From Actinomycetota bacterium (GTDB lineage: Bacteria > Actinomycetota > Thermoleophilia > Gaiellales > Gaiellaceae): a stretch of 5,909 nucleotides of DNA. This document shows, piece by piece, positions 1 to 5,825 of the stretch. The first letter of the stretch is position 1; each line of letters opens with the position of its first letter. The stretch lies in contig VAYE01000103.1 of NCBI GenBank assembly GCA_005883235.1, positions 1 through 5,909 on the forward strand. Reading direction: 5' to 3'. Under the pieces are notes generated by a model, which did not search any database, was not told the DNA's origin, and saw only the letters and a list, made by a program, of their open reading frames with translations. The position numbers and the translations under genes are program-made.

Positions 1-2
1 GC

Positions 3-773
3 TCGTGCGTGGCCGAGTTCACGCTCGCCTCCTGTGTGATCGTCAAGCACGGGAACCCGTGCGGTGTCGCTGTCGCGGCGACGATCGAGGAGGCGTACGA
101 GCGCGCGCTCGACTCGGATCCGCTCTCGGCGTACGGCGGGGTCGTCGTCCTGAACCGGCGAGTCGAGAGGACGCTCGGCGAGCGGATCGCCGAGCAGTTC
201 GTCGAGGTCCTTCTCGCACCAGGCTTCGACGAGGCCGCGCTTGATGCGCTGCGCGAGAAGCCCGGGACGCGGATCATCGCCGACACGGAACGCCGCCGGA
301 CGAACCCCGGGGAGCGCGACTACCGGCGCGTCCTGGGCGGTCTCCTCGTGCAGGACCGCGACGCCGACGTCGACGACCGCGAGGGCATGAGCGTCGTCTG
401 CGGCTCGCCGTCGGAGGGCGACTGGGGGAACCTGCTCTTCGCGTGGCGCGTCTGCAAGCACGTCGCCTCGAACGCCATCGTGCTCGCCAAGGGGCTTGCG
501 ACGATCGGCATCGGCGCCGGTCAGCAGAGCCGCGTCGACGCGGTTCGGCTTGCGCTCGAGAAGGCCCGCGCCCACGGCCACGACCTGGAGGGGGCAGTGC
601 TCGCTTCGGACGCGTTCTTCCCGTTTCCCGACGGCCCGGAGCTTGCCCTCGACGCGGGCGTGACGGCGATCATCCAGCCCGGCGGCTCGAAGCGCGACGA
701 CGAGGTCGTGGAAGCAGTGGAGAACGCGGGCGCAGCGATGATCTTCACCGGCCGGCGCCACTTCCGGCACTGA
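3..773 (+). CDS. purH: PurH, bifunctional AICAR formyltransferase/IMP cyclohydrolase (C-terminal part, 5' truncated by window)
   Basis: This is the C-terminal half (256 codons visible of a usual length near 510-530 aa) of the enzyme that formylates AICAR with 10-formyl-THF and then closes the ring to IMP, in the cytosol. The reading frame is open to the window edge, so the real start lies upstream; the GTG at position 9 is internal. The visible part is the AICAR transformylase domain. It contains the signature VKHGNPCGVA, with the Lys-His pair of the active site, about 13 residues in. It continues with SDPLSAYGG, SNAIVLAKG, GIGAGQQSR, ASDAFFPFPDG and QPGGSKRDDEV, and ends in the family's typical GRRHFRH terminus. 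The N-terminal IMP cyclohydrolase domain is outside the window. The gene ends 6 bp before the stop codon of a converging small reading frame, and I see no clear hairpin terminator. The family assignment is essentially certain. Confidence 0.97.
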   Translation, partial: SCVAEFTLASCVIVKHGNPCGVAVAATIEEAYERALDSDPLSAYGGVVVLNRRVERTLGERIAEQFVEVLLAPGFDEAALDALREKPGTRIIADTERRRTNPGERDYRRVLGGLLVQDRDADVDDREGMSVVCGSPSEGDWGNLLFAWRVCKHVASNAIVLAKGLATIGIGAGQQSRVDAVRLALEKARAHGHDLEGAVLASDAFFPFPDGPELALDAGVTAIIQPGGSKRDDEVVEAVENAGAAMIFTGRRHFRH

Positions 774-779
774 GGCTGG

Positions 780-947
780 TCAGCGCCGCGCGAGCTCTCT
801 CAGACGCGCGATCAGCTCCAAGTTCTCTCGACGAGCTCGGTCGAAGTCCTCGCGAGCGCGCTCGCGCTTCGCGCGTGCACGCCGAATGCGTTCGGCGCGC
901 TCCTCGGCAGCGAGTCTTTCCTCGAGGTCCCGCGAGCCTGCGCTCAT
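780..947 (-). CDS. small highly charged coiled-coil protein, unknown function
   Basis: A 55-residue reading frame from an ATG at 947. An in-frame GTG at 977 would add ten unremarkable residues (65 aa). Neither start has a strong Shine-Dalgarno. After a short MSAGS leader, the whole product is one predicted amphipathic helix dominated by Glu, Arg and Ala, with Leu/Ile spaced roughly in heptads (LEERLAAEERAERI at the start, LELIARLRELARR at the end). A soluble coiled coil or nucleic-acid/membrane-surface helix is therefore likely. It contains no Cys or Trp and no catalytic motif. It converges on purH with a 6-bp gap and lies about 30-60 bp downstream of the two-helix membrane protein on the same strand, so the two may be co-transcribed. 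I do not recognise a family. In GC-rich DNA such Arg/Glu-rich frames can also arise by chance, so its reality is uncertain. Confidence 0.45.
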   Translation of the reverse strand: MSAGSRDLEERLAAEERAERIRRARAKRERAREDFDRARRENLELIARLRELARR

Positions 948-1007
948 AGTCGAAGGGTACTCGCCGTCGCGGCCCACGTCATGGCTTGGGAGCCTCTGTT
1001 TGCTGTT

Positions 1008-1334
1008 TCAATGCGTCGACCTCGTCGCGGAGGGCGTCGAGTTGGGCCTGAACACGATCGGGTTGGAGGCCGTGGTCTCGACGATCTCCTGCCACTCTGC
1101 TCCACGCCCGGAGATCGCCTTCGGCAGCTCGCCGCGGACGAGGCCGCGATACAGGAAGACGAGGAGGAAGAGCAGCACCGCGAAGACGGCGACGAGACGC
1201 TCGAAGTAGAGCAGTAACGCCGACCCCATCGCCGTCGCCGGGAGCTCCGGCGGAACCGACATGAGCATCGGCAACACCACGCTCCCCGCGGCGATCGCGA
1301 AGGCCCCCGTTCGCACAACGTTTCGTTCGCTCAC
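1008..1334 (-). CDS. small two-helix membrane protein, unknown function
   Basis: A 108-residue frame is proposed from a GTG at 1334. The frame is open further upstream (to 1601), but that part lies antisense to the exporter gene and reads as non-protein-like, so I place the start where the membrane protein begins. Residues about 9-27 and 38-62 are strongly hydrophobic (AFAIAAGSVVLPMLM and LVAVFAVLLFLLVFLY). Arginines precede the first helix and follow the second (YRGLVRG), which predicts a hairpin with both ends in the cytoplasm. A Glu-Arg pair (residues 45-46) sits at the start of the second helix. The tail of about 45 residues (ELPKAISGRGAEWQEI and onwards) is polar and looks like a small soluble segment. 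No Shine-Dalgarno is evident; a TATCCT hexamer at 1353-1348 on the minus strand could give a very short leader. I do not recognise the family. Hydrophobic continuity in the GC-rich frame supports a real gene. Confidence 0.6.
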   Translation of the reverse strand: MSERNVVRTGAFAIAAGSVVLPMLMSVPPELPATAMGSALLLYFERLVAVFAVLLFLLVFLYRGLVRGELPKAISGRGAEWQEIVETTASNPIVFRPNSTPSATRSTH

Positions 1335-1393
1335 GGCCGCCCGGCCGAGGATATGCGCGCCGAACGGCTCACGGAAGTGTCCGGAATAGGCTT

Positions 1394-1415
1394 GTGCGCT
1401 CCGTCGTTCGCGCAC
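1394..1415. promoter_or_regulatory. inverted repeat in the divergent spacer, possible operator
   Basis: The arms GTGCGC and GCGCAC are perfect reverse complements separated by 10 bp, giving a 22-bp element. It ends 28 bp before the exporter's ATG and lies in the spacer shared with the divergent small membrane-protein gene. Size and position would suit a dimeric repressor such as those of the TetR or MarR type that often control DHA2 exporters. No regulator gene is visible in this window, and short GC-rich inverted repeats occur by chance in such DNA. Confidence 0.25.
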
Positions 1416-1428
1416 GACAACCGTCGGA

Positions 1429-1435
1429 AAAGGAG
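1429..1435 (+). promoter_or_regulatory. strong ribosome binding site of the exporter gene
   Basis: AAAGGAG, a near-consensus Shine-Dalgarno, lies 8 nt before the ATG at 1444. It fixes the exporter's start and contrasts with the other gene starts here, most of which lack such a site. Confidence 0.8.
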
Positions 1436-1443
1436 CCGCCCGG

Positions 1444-2880
1444 ATGCCTGACCCCCTGAACTCCCGCCGCTGGCTGACGCTCGCCGTCGTCGGCGCCGCG
1501 TTCTTCATGACCGTCCTCGACGTCGCGATCGTCAACGTCGCGATCCCGTCGATCCAGAACGACTTGAAGATCAAGGAAGAGACGGTGCAGTGGGTGATCA
1601 CGGCCTACGCGATCACGTTCGGCGGCTTCCTCCTCCTCGGCGGACGGATGGCCGACCTCCTCGGGCGGCGCCGGATCTTCGTCCTCGGGCTGATCCTCTT
1701 CACGGTGGCGTCGCTCGTCTGCGGCCTCGCGAGCTCGGCCGGCGTCCTGATCGCCTCCCGCGCGGCGCAGGGTGTGGGGGCCGCGATCATCTCGCCCGCG
1801 GCGCTCTCGATCGTCACCACCACCTTCACCGAGGGCGCGGAGCGGAACAAGGCGCTTGGGATCTGGGGTGCGCTCGGCGGCTCCGGGGCGGCAGCGGGTG
1901 TCCTCTTCGGCGGGATCCTCACCAAGTACCTCGGCTGGGCATGGATCTTCTTCGTCAACGTCCCCGTCGGGGCGCTCGTCTTCTCGCTGACGTGGCCGTT
2001 CGTGCCGGAGAGCCGCGCCGAGCTCGGGCACCGGCGCTTCGACGCAACCGGCGCGGTCACGGTGACAGGCGGCCTCGCCCTGCTCGTCTACGCGATCTCG
2101 AAAGCCCCAGACGTGGGCTGGGGCTCGGCGCGCACGATCCTGCTGCTCCTCGTCTCAGTCGCGCTCCTGGCCGTGTTCGCGCTCGTCGAGCTGCGGACAC
2201 GCGCGCCGCTGATGCCGTTCCGGATCTTCCGGCTGCGGTCGCTGGCCGCGGCGAACGTCGTCGGCTTCCTCCTCGGAGCCGTCATCTTCGCCAACTTCTT
2301 CCTCCTGACCTTGTACGTGCAGCAGGTGCTCCACTGGTCGGCCCTCCGGACCGGCGTCACGTTCCTCGCGACCGCCGGCACTACCGTCGTCTGGGCGGGC
2401 GTCTCGCAAGCGCTCGTCACGCGTTTCGGCCCGCGCCCCGTGATGGTCACGGGGATGCTGGTCCTCGCGGCCTCGCTGGGCTGGTACACCCAGATCCCGG
2501 TGGGCGGCCACTACTGGCCGGACCTGCTTCCGGCCTACATCACGTTTGCGCTCGGCCTCGCCTTCTCGTTCATCCCGGTCTCGATCGCGGCACTGGCGCA
2601 GGTCGAGCCGCACGAGGCGGGGCTCGCGTCCGGCCTCATCAACACGAACCAGCAGGTCGGCGGCGCGATCGGGGTCGCGGTGGCGGCGACGATCTTCACG
2701 TCGCACGCCAAAACCCTTCTGAAGACCGGCAGCGACCAGGCCCACGCGTTCACGGCGGGCTACCAGCACGCGTTCTGGGCACTCGCCGCGATCGCGCTCG
2801 TAGGCGCCGTCGCCGCCGGCGTGCTCCTGCGGCGCGACGAGATCCGCGTCGAGACGCCCGCGACGGAGCCCGCTAGCTGA
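1444..2880 (+). CDS. MFS multidrug exporter, DHA2 (EmrB/QacA) family, 14 transmembrane segments
   Basis: A 478-residue inner-membrane proton-driven antiporter, expected to export hydrophobic drugs or related compounds. Length and hydropathy fit the 14-helix DHA2 group: helices lie at about 12-34, 51-68, 79-97, 101-124, 138-160, 166-186, 202-219, 228-250, 268-290, 302-322, 332-350, 361-385, 402-420 and 440-463. Family motifs are clear: D1-type TVLDVAIVNVAIP at 23-35 (Asp26 in helix 1), motif A GGRMADLLGRRR at 66-77 in the loop between helices 2 and 3, motif B ASRAAQGVGAA at 104-114 with its Arg, and the antiporter motif C GALGGSGAAAGVLFGG at 142-157. A late DHA2 segment, GLASGLINTNQQVGGAIG, is at 393-410. 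The ATG is set by a strong ribosome binding site. No membrane-fusion partner (EmrA type) is adjacent. The 3' end overlaps that of the opposing P450 gene. The substrate cannot be predicted from sequence. Confidence 0.93.
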   Translation: MPDPLNSRRWLTLAVVGAAFFMTVLDVAIVNVAIPSIQNDLKIKEETVQWVITAYAITFGGFLLLGGRMADLLGRRRIFVLGLILFTVASLVCGLASSAGVLIASRAAQGVGAAIISPAALSIVTTTFTEGAERNKALGIWGALGGSGAAAGVLFGGILTKYLGWAWIFFVNVPVGALVFSLTWPFVPESRAELGHRRFDATGAVTVTGGLALLVYAISKAPDVGWGSARTILLLLVSVALLAVFALVELRTRAPLMPFRIFRLRSLAAANVVGFLLGAVIFANFFLLTLYVQQVLHWSALRTGVTFLATAGTTVVWAGVSQALVTRFGPRPVMVTGMLVLAASLGWYTQIPVGGHYWPDLLPAYITFALGLAFSFIPVSIAALAQVEPHEAGLASGLINTNQQVGGAIGVAVAATIFTSHAKTLLKTGSDQAHAFTAGYQHAFWALAAIALVGAVAAGVLLRRDEIRVETPATEPAS

Positions 2881-4153
2881 CGCGTAGCCGGGCCGGCGGG
2901 TGCGGCGCAAGCGTCGCGCCCGCCGTGTGGCCGGAAGGTCCTCCGCCGAGCGGCTCGAGCCGCCACCGCCGCGCGATCGCGGCGAGGACGAGCGCCCCCT
3001 CGAGCCAGGCAAGCCGCTCGCCCAGGCACTGTCTCGGGCCCGCGCCGAAGGGAAGAAAGCCGACTCGGTCCTGCGACCCGTTCAGCCAGCGCTCGGGAGT
3101 GAATGCGTCCGGCTCACGGTGGAGCCGCTCGTCTCGGTGGATCAGATACGGCGAGACCAGCCCTACCGTCTCGGGCGCGAAGTCGAGGTCGCGAACGGTC
3201 GTCTCTCGCCGGGCGCGCCGACCGATGAACCACGACGCGGGGTGGAGTCGCAGCGTCTCGGCGAAGACCGCGCGGGCGCGCGGCAACCGCTCGGGATCGC
3301 CGTCGGCCGCGAGCGCTTCGTCCCGGAGCCGCTCCATCTCGTCTGGCCGTCGCGCGAGCTCGGAGAGCGCCCAGGTCAGGGCCGTAGCCGTGGTGTCGAC
3401 TCCGGCGAGCAGGATCCCGAGGCAATCGAGCGCGGCCTGCGCCTCTGCGGGCCCGTCCGGCGTGTCGAGCGCTTGCGCCGCGAGACTCGCCACGTCCATG
3501 CCCTCGCCGGCGCGACGTGAGCGCACGAGCTCACGCATCCTGGCCAGCAGCTCTCGCTGAGCTCCGATCGAGCGCCAGAAGCGGCGTCCGTGCAGCACGC
3601 CGAGCACGTCGCGGGAAGGCGAGGTCGCGAACGCGAACGGCGCCAGCAGCTCGCCCAGCCGTCGGTTCAGGACCCGGCGCTCGTGGCCGTCGAGGGGCAA
3701 CGCGAAGGCCGTCTCGGCCAGGATGGACAGCGTGAGCGGGCGGAGCTCGGCCGCGAGGTCGAGCGACTGCCCCGCTCGCCAGCGGGCGCTGAGCGCCTCG
3801 GCATGCTCGGCGACGATCCCGACGTACTCGCGTAGCCGCTCGGTCGAGAAGGCCGGCTGGAAGATGCGCCTGCCACGGACGTGCGCAGCCGGGTCGTCGT
3901 TCATCATCAGCCCCCGCTCGGGATCGGGCTCGATTGGGCGCGTCCGCAGGACGTTCTGCTTGACGAAGTCTCGGTGATGGGCCACGAGCAGCTCGCGGAC
4001 GAGCGCCGGGTCGCTGAGCAGGAGCACCCGCTCCTCGCCCAGCGAGAAGGAGGCGACGTCGCCGGCCTCGCGCCGGATGCGCTGGAGGAAGCCGAGCGGA
4101 TCACGCCGGAGCGATCGAAGCGACGCCGGCGGGAATCGCTGCGCGTCGTGCAT
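2873..4153 (-). CDS. cytochrome P450 monooxygenase
   Basis: A heme-thiolate monooxygenase of 426 residues, using O2 and two electrons from a partner redox system that is not encoded here. All P450 landmarks are intact, numbered from the ATG at 4153: helix-C region HVRGRRIFQPAF (91-102), helix-I oxygen-activation motif AGVDTT (250-255), helix-K ETLR (299-302), the PERW segment FTPERWL (351-357) and the heme loop FGAGPRQCLG (369-378) with Cys376 as iron ligand. The N terminus is short with no membrane anchor, so the protein is probably cytosolic. The RDPLGFLQRI start, PERW and GERLAWLEGALVLAAIARR segments resemble the CYP4/CYP110-like bacterial group rather than the camphor-hydroxylase type; this is a judgement by eye. 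I prefer the ATG because AGGTGA lies 5 nt upstream of it; a GTG at 4162 within that site would add three residues. It is divergent from cbs and its stop overlaps the exporter's 3' end. Substrate unknown; hydrophobic lipids or terpenoids are possible. Confidence 0.95.
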   Translation of the reverse strand: MHDAQRFPPASLRSLRRDPLGFLQRIRREAGDVASFSLGEERVLLLSDPALVRELLVAHHRDFVKQNVLRTRPIEPDPERGLMMNDDPAAHVRGRRIFQPAFSTERLREYVGIVAEHAEALSARWRAGQSLDLAAELRPLTLSILAETAFALPLDGHERRVLNRRLGELLAPFAFATSPSRDVLGVLHGRRFWRSIGAQRELLARMRELVRSRRAGEGMDVASLAAQALDTPDGPAEAQAALDCLGILLAGVDTTATALTWALSELARRPDEMERLRDEALAADGDPERLPRARAVFAETLRLHPASWFIGRRARRETTVRDLDFAPETVGLVSPYLIHRDERLHREPDAFTPERWLNGSQDRVGFLPFGAGPRQCLGERLAWLEGALVLAAIARRWRLEPLGGGPSGHTAGATLAPHPPARLRVS

Positions 4154-4158
4154 CGGCG

Positions 4159-4164
4159 TCACCT
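4159..4164 (-). promoter_or_regulatory. ribosome binding site deciding the P450 start
   Basis: On the minus strand this reads AGGTGA, a six-base match to the anti-Shine-Dalgarno complement, 5 nt before the ATG at 4153. The alternative GTG at 4162 lies inside it and has no site of its own, so the ATG is favoured. Confidence 0.5.
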
Positions 4165-4183
4165 TCGCACGTCTCGGCCGCTC

Positions 4184-4189
4184 TAAGCT
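4184..4189 (+). promoter_or_regulatory. candidate -10 element giving a leaderless cbs transcript
   Basis: TAAGCT fits the actinobacterial TANNNT -10 pattern and ends 8 nt before the cbs ATG at 4198, so transcription would start at or within a base or two of the start codon. The stretch between it and the ATG (TTCCCTCG) has no Shine-Dalgarno, which agrees with leaderless translation. No good -35 hexamer is visible; the upstream sequence overlaps the P450 ribosome binding site on the other strand. Confidence 0.5.
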
Positions 4190-4197
4190 TTCCCTCG

Positions 4198-5592
4198 ATG
4201 CCGCGCGACTACCCGACGGTTCTCGACCTCGTGGGCGCGACGCCCATCGTCCGGCTGCAGAAGCTCGGCGCGGACGTCGAGCCGACGCTGCTCGCCAAGC
4301 TCGAGTACTTGAGCCCCGGCGGCTCCGTCAAGGACCGGATCGGCCTGCCGATGATCGAGGCGGCCGAGCACGAGGGCGAGCTGCGGCCCGGCGGGACGAT
4401 CGTCGAGCCGACCTCGGGGAACACGGGCGTCGGCCTCGCGATCGGCGCTGCGATCAAGGGCTACCGCTGCATCTTCGTCATGCCGGACAAGATGAGCCAG
4501 GAGAAGGTCTCGCTCCTGCGCGCGTACGGCGCCGAGGTGGTCATCTGCCCCACGGCCGTCCCGCCCGACTCGCCCGAGAGCTACTACTCCGTCTCCGACC
4601 GGCTCGCAGAGGAGATCCCCGGCGCGTACAAGCCCGACCAGTACTCCAACATGACCAATCCGGAGGCGCACTACCGCCGCACCGGGCCGGAGATCTGGGA
4701 GCAGATGGACGGAGAGGTCGATGCGATCGTGATCTCCGTCGGCACCGGCGGGACGATCTCCGGGGTGGGGCGCTACTTCAAGGAGCGCAAGCCCGAGGTG
4801 CTGATCGTCGGCGCCGACCCCGAGGGCTCGGTCTACACCGCGCAGGACGAGCGCGACGTCCATCCGTACCTCGTGGAAGGGATCGGCAAGGACACGTGGC
4901 CGAAGACGATGGACGCGAGCGTCGTCGACGAATGGATCCGCGTCTCCGACCGCGACTCGTTCCTCACCGCCAGGCGGCTGGCGCGCGAGGAAGGCATCCT
5001 CGCCGGCGGCTCCGGCGGCACCTCGATCCACGCGGCGATCGAGGTCGCCCGGCGGTTCGGCCCGGACGCGCGGATCCTCACGATGATCCCGGACACTGGC
5101 CGCAACTACCTGTCGAAGTTCTTCGACGACAACTGGATGCTCGAGCACGGCTTCGTCGGCCGGCAGGCGGCGGCGCCGACGGTGGAGCAGGTGCTCCGCT
5201 CGAAGCGCTACGAGGAGGCGGACGTGCCTGACCTCGTCACGATCGCGTCGCACCAGAAGGTCGGCGAGGCGATCGACGTCATGCAGCGCTACTCGATCTC
5301 GCAGATCCCCGTCGTGCGCGACGGCGACGTGAGCTCGCTCGCGGACGTGATCGGCTCGCTCCACGACCGCGACCTCCTCGAGCGCGTCTTCAAGAACCCG
5401 GACGCGCTCCACGAGGACGTCGTCGGCGCGATGCAGCCTCCGCTCGCGACGATCGAGGCCGGGGAGTCGTTCGACGAGGTCTTCGCCACCCTGACCGGAC
5501 GCACGAACGCGATCGTCGTCGCGCGAGGCGGGAAGCCGATCGGCGTCCTCACCCGCTCTGACCTGCTCGAGTACCTCGCGCACCGCCGGTGA
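4198..5592 (+). CDS. cbs: cystathionine beta-synthase, PLP enzyme with C-terminal CBS-domain pair
   Basis: A cytosolic fold-type II PLP enzyme of 464 residues. The expected reaction is condensation of serine with homocysteine to cystathionine (reverse transsulfuration), with possible cysteine-synthase or H2S-forming side activity. The catalytic domain covers about 1-320: PLP lysine Lys45 in GGSVKDRIG, asparagine loop PTSGNTG (71-77), phosphate-binding GTGGT (182-186), and AGGSGG (269-274). The segment MIPDTGRNYLSKFFDDNWM (296-314) is typical of true CBS enzymes and separates it from plain cysteine synthases (about 300-330 aa). Two CBS domains follow (about 343-398 and 409-464). In eukaryotic enzymes such a pair binds AdoMet, but the ligand here is unknown. 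The N-terminal heme-binding region of animal CBS is absent, as in other bacterial enzymes of about this length. Translation appears leaderless from the ATG. The TGA shares 4 bp with the GTG of bolA, so the genes are translationally coupled. A cysteine synthase fused to CBS domains is the main alternative. Confidence 0.92.
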   Translation: MPRDYPTVLDLVGATPIVRLQKLGADVEPTLLAKLEYLSPGGSVKDRIGLPMIEAAEHEGELRPGGTIVEPTSGNTGVGLAIGAAIKGYRCIFVMPDKMSQEKVSLLRAYGAEVVICPTAVPPDSPESYYSVSDRLAEEIPGAYKPDQYSNMTNPEAHYRRTGPEIWEQMDGEVDAIVISVGTGGTISGVGRYFKERKPEVLIVGADPEGSVYTAQDERDVHPYLVEGIGKDTWPKTMDASVVDEWIRVSDRDSFLTARRLAREEGILAGGSGGTSIHAAIEVARRFGPDARILTMIPDTGRNYLSKFFDDNWMLEHGFVGRQAAAPTVEQVLRSKRYEEADVPDLVTIASHQKVGEAIDVMQRYSISQIPVVRDGDVSSLADVIGSLHDRDLLERVFKNPDALHEDVVGAMQPPLATIEAGESFDEVFATLTGRTNAIVVARGGKPIGVLTRSDLLEYLAHRR

Positions 5593-5825
5593 GCGGTCTC
5601 GAGCGGTTGCGAGAGCTCCTCGAGCAGGCGTTTCCGGACGCGACCGAGCTCTCCGTCGAGGACCGGACCGGAGGCGGAGACCACTTCCAGGTGCGCGTCA
5701 CAAGCCCACGCCTGAACGGGCTTTCGCTCGTCGAGCAGCACCGGCTCGTCTACGCGGCGCTCGCAGACCCCCTCGCCGATGGCACCATTCATGAGCTGCG
5801 TATCACGACGAGGGGAACCGAATGA
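5589..5825 (+). CDS. BolA family protein, IbaG/YrbA-like
   Basis: A 78-residue cytosolic protein of the BolA family, small proteins that partner monothiol (CGFS) glutaredoxins and help handle [2Fe-2S] clusters and iron. Seen here: the DHFQVRV strand (31-37) following a glycine-rich loop, the helix-turn segment LVEQHRLVYAAL (47-58) and the near-terminal IHELRI (67-72). The His in that last motif (His68) matches the invariant BolA histidine that serves as a cluster ligand in BolA-glutaredoxin complexes. The short loop before DHF contains no Cys, as in E. coli IbaG, rather than the Cys-bearing loop of human BOLA2. The usual TPxEW-like tail is missing, as the protein ends ITTRGTE. The start GTG overlaps the cbs stop (GTGA) and has no Shine-Dalgarno, so it depends on reinitiation. 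The stop overlaps the next gene's ATG (ATGA). Confidence 0.88.
   Translation: MSGLERLRELLEQAFPDATELSVEDRTGGGDHFQVRVTSPRLNGLSLVEQHRLVYAALADPLADGTIHELRITTRGTE
5810..5815 (+). promoter_or_regulatory. ribosome binding site of the glutaredoxin gene
   Basis: GAGGGG lies 6 nt before the ATG at 5822, inside the end of the BolA gene. It supports this start and suggests the glutaredoxin can be translated by direct initiation as well as by coupling. Confidence 0.55.

Noticed and set aside
443..1217. Plus-strand frames across the end of purH and the following gap (443-949, 886-1209, 981-1217)
   Set aside because: Compositionally random Arg/Ser-rich products; the first overlaps purH out of frame, and the others oppose the better minus-strand candidates.
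1008..1334. Phage holin, because of the small two-helix hairpin with a charged tail
   Set aside because: No lysis or phage gene is nearby and the surrounding genes are metabolic; the shape alone is too common.
774..1443. tRNA, riboswitch or intrinsic terminator in the gap after purH
   Set aside because: No cloverleaf, no stem followed by a T-run, and no known aptamer pattern could be seen.
1335..1601. Upstream extension of the small membrane protein to an ATG at 1601
   Set aside because: The extra 89 residues lie antisense to the exporter start and spacer and look unlike protein; the hydrophobic protein-like part begins at the GTG at 1334.
1590..3012. Long open frames within and opposite the exporter (plus frame from 1590, minus frames 1369-2031 and 2155-3012)
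   Set aside because: Low-complexity Arg/Pro/Gly/Asp-rich products without hydrophobic core; the exporter frame has clear family motifs and helices.
2900..3560. Plus-strand frames opposite the P450 gene
   Set aside because: They are antisense to intact P450 motifs and give Arg/Ser-rich products with no recognisable domain.
4183..5583. A 466-codon open frame on the minus strand opposite cbs, and a 384-codon plus frame from 4077
   Set aside because: Both mirror the cbs gene. Their products are rich in Arg, Asp and Ala with no fold-like pattern, as expected of shadow frames in GC-rich DNA, while the cbs frame carries all PLP and CBS motifs.
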